Source: Stereum hirsutum FP-91666 SS1 (lineage: Eukaryota; Basidiomycota; Agaricomycetes; Russulales; Stereaceae). Taken from it: a stretch of 64,000 nt of DNA. This document shows, one piece after another, positions 63,845 to 64,000 of the stretch; position 1 is the stretch's first letter, and each line of letters starts with the position of its first letter. The DNA lies in NCBI RefSeq assembly GCF_000264905.1, contig NW_006763133.1, positions 3,402,755 through 3,466,754 on the forward strand. The letters are read 5' to 3'. A program made the position numbers and the translations under genes. The notes below the pieces were generated by a model that was not told the DNA's origin, ran no database searches, and worked only from the letters and a program-made list of their open reading frames with translations.

Positions 63845-64000
63845 TAATAGTAGGAATGCTAGGATTGGTATATCAGGTACTGTGGGGGTGGATTGGTAGG
63901 GGAAATGGGGTGATCTGGGGGTGTTTTGGTAACTTTGTGAGTTTTGTGATTCAGAGTGAATGGATTGCAGGGGTAGGTGTTGTTTTGATGGAATTAGCTG

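Overview
The window looks like nuclear DNA of a filamentous basidiomycete, most likely an agaricomycete mushroom. Genes are split by many short GT-AG introns, mostly about 50-60 nt, with a few GC-AG or micro-exon cases. The gene set is fungal: a COG4-type Golgi tethering subunit, a Skt5/Chs4 chitin synthase activator with a CaaX tail, a Pom1/DYRK kinase, a Zn2Cys6 regulator, Jhd1, and an agaricomycete-type protein of unknown function. Exon boundaries below were read by hand from splice signals and checked for reading phase. Family names rest on recognised motifs, not on a database search.

Layout. 0-5 kb: start of a COG4-like gene (minus, cut by the left edge), a secreted GH5 glycoside hydrolase and an NAD(P)-dependent SDR reductase. 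5.5-14.2 kb: a very long DYRK/Pom1-type kinase (minus) facing away from a Zn2Cys6 transcription factor (plus). 14.2-21.7 kb: about 7.5 kb with no convincing gene, holding small repeats and one isolated exon-like segment. 21.7-30.3 kb: a RecQ/BLM-type DNA helicase, a DDX41/Abstrakt-type DEAD-box RNA helicase and galactose-1-phosphate uridylyltransferase, the last two sharing a 222-bp divergent promoter.

31.3-38.3 kb is the unusual part. A plus-strand locus begins at a good TATA box and is full of splice-like signals. It carries eleven same-orientation copies of a roughly 80-nt element. Each copy can fold into the same set of stems, with compensatory base changes between copies and tetraloop-type hairpins (TTCG in two copies, GCGA upstream of two). 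A second repeat family, also with a conserved stem-loop, follows at 37.4-38.3 kb. I know of no described family that matches either.

39.4-61.3 kb is ordinary dense gene space: a bifunctional 6-phosphofructo-2-kinase/fructose-2,6-bisphosphatase, a GT8-like type II membrane glycosyltransferase, a polynucleotide kinase 3'-phosphatase, Skt5/Chs4, a JmjC/PHD histone demethylase (Jhd1), a Rho GTPase, a coiled-coil RGG protein, phosphoglycerate kinase, an uncharacterised fungal protein and a small basic hypothetical protein. Many neighbours are divergent pairs with promoters of about 0.2-0.6 kb, or convergent pairs. 61.3-64 kb is gene-poor, with an ACGCGT cluster, palindromes and a G-rich low-complexity end.

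Functional themes are carbohydrate metabolism (GAL7-type, PFK2/FBPase2, PGK, GH5), cell wall and polarity (Skt5, Rho, Pom1-like kinase, COG4), and genome or RNA maintenance (RecQ, PNKP, DDX41, Jhd1). The genes are not in operons and nothing shows that they are co-regulated.
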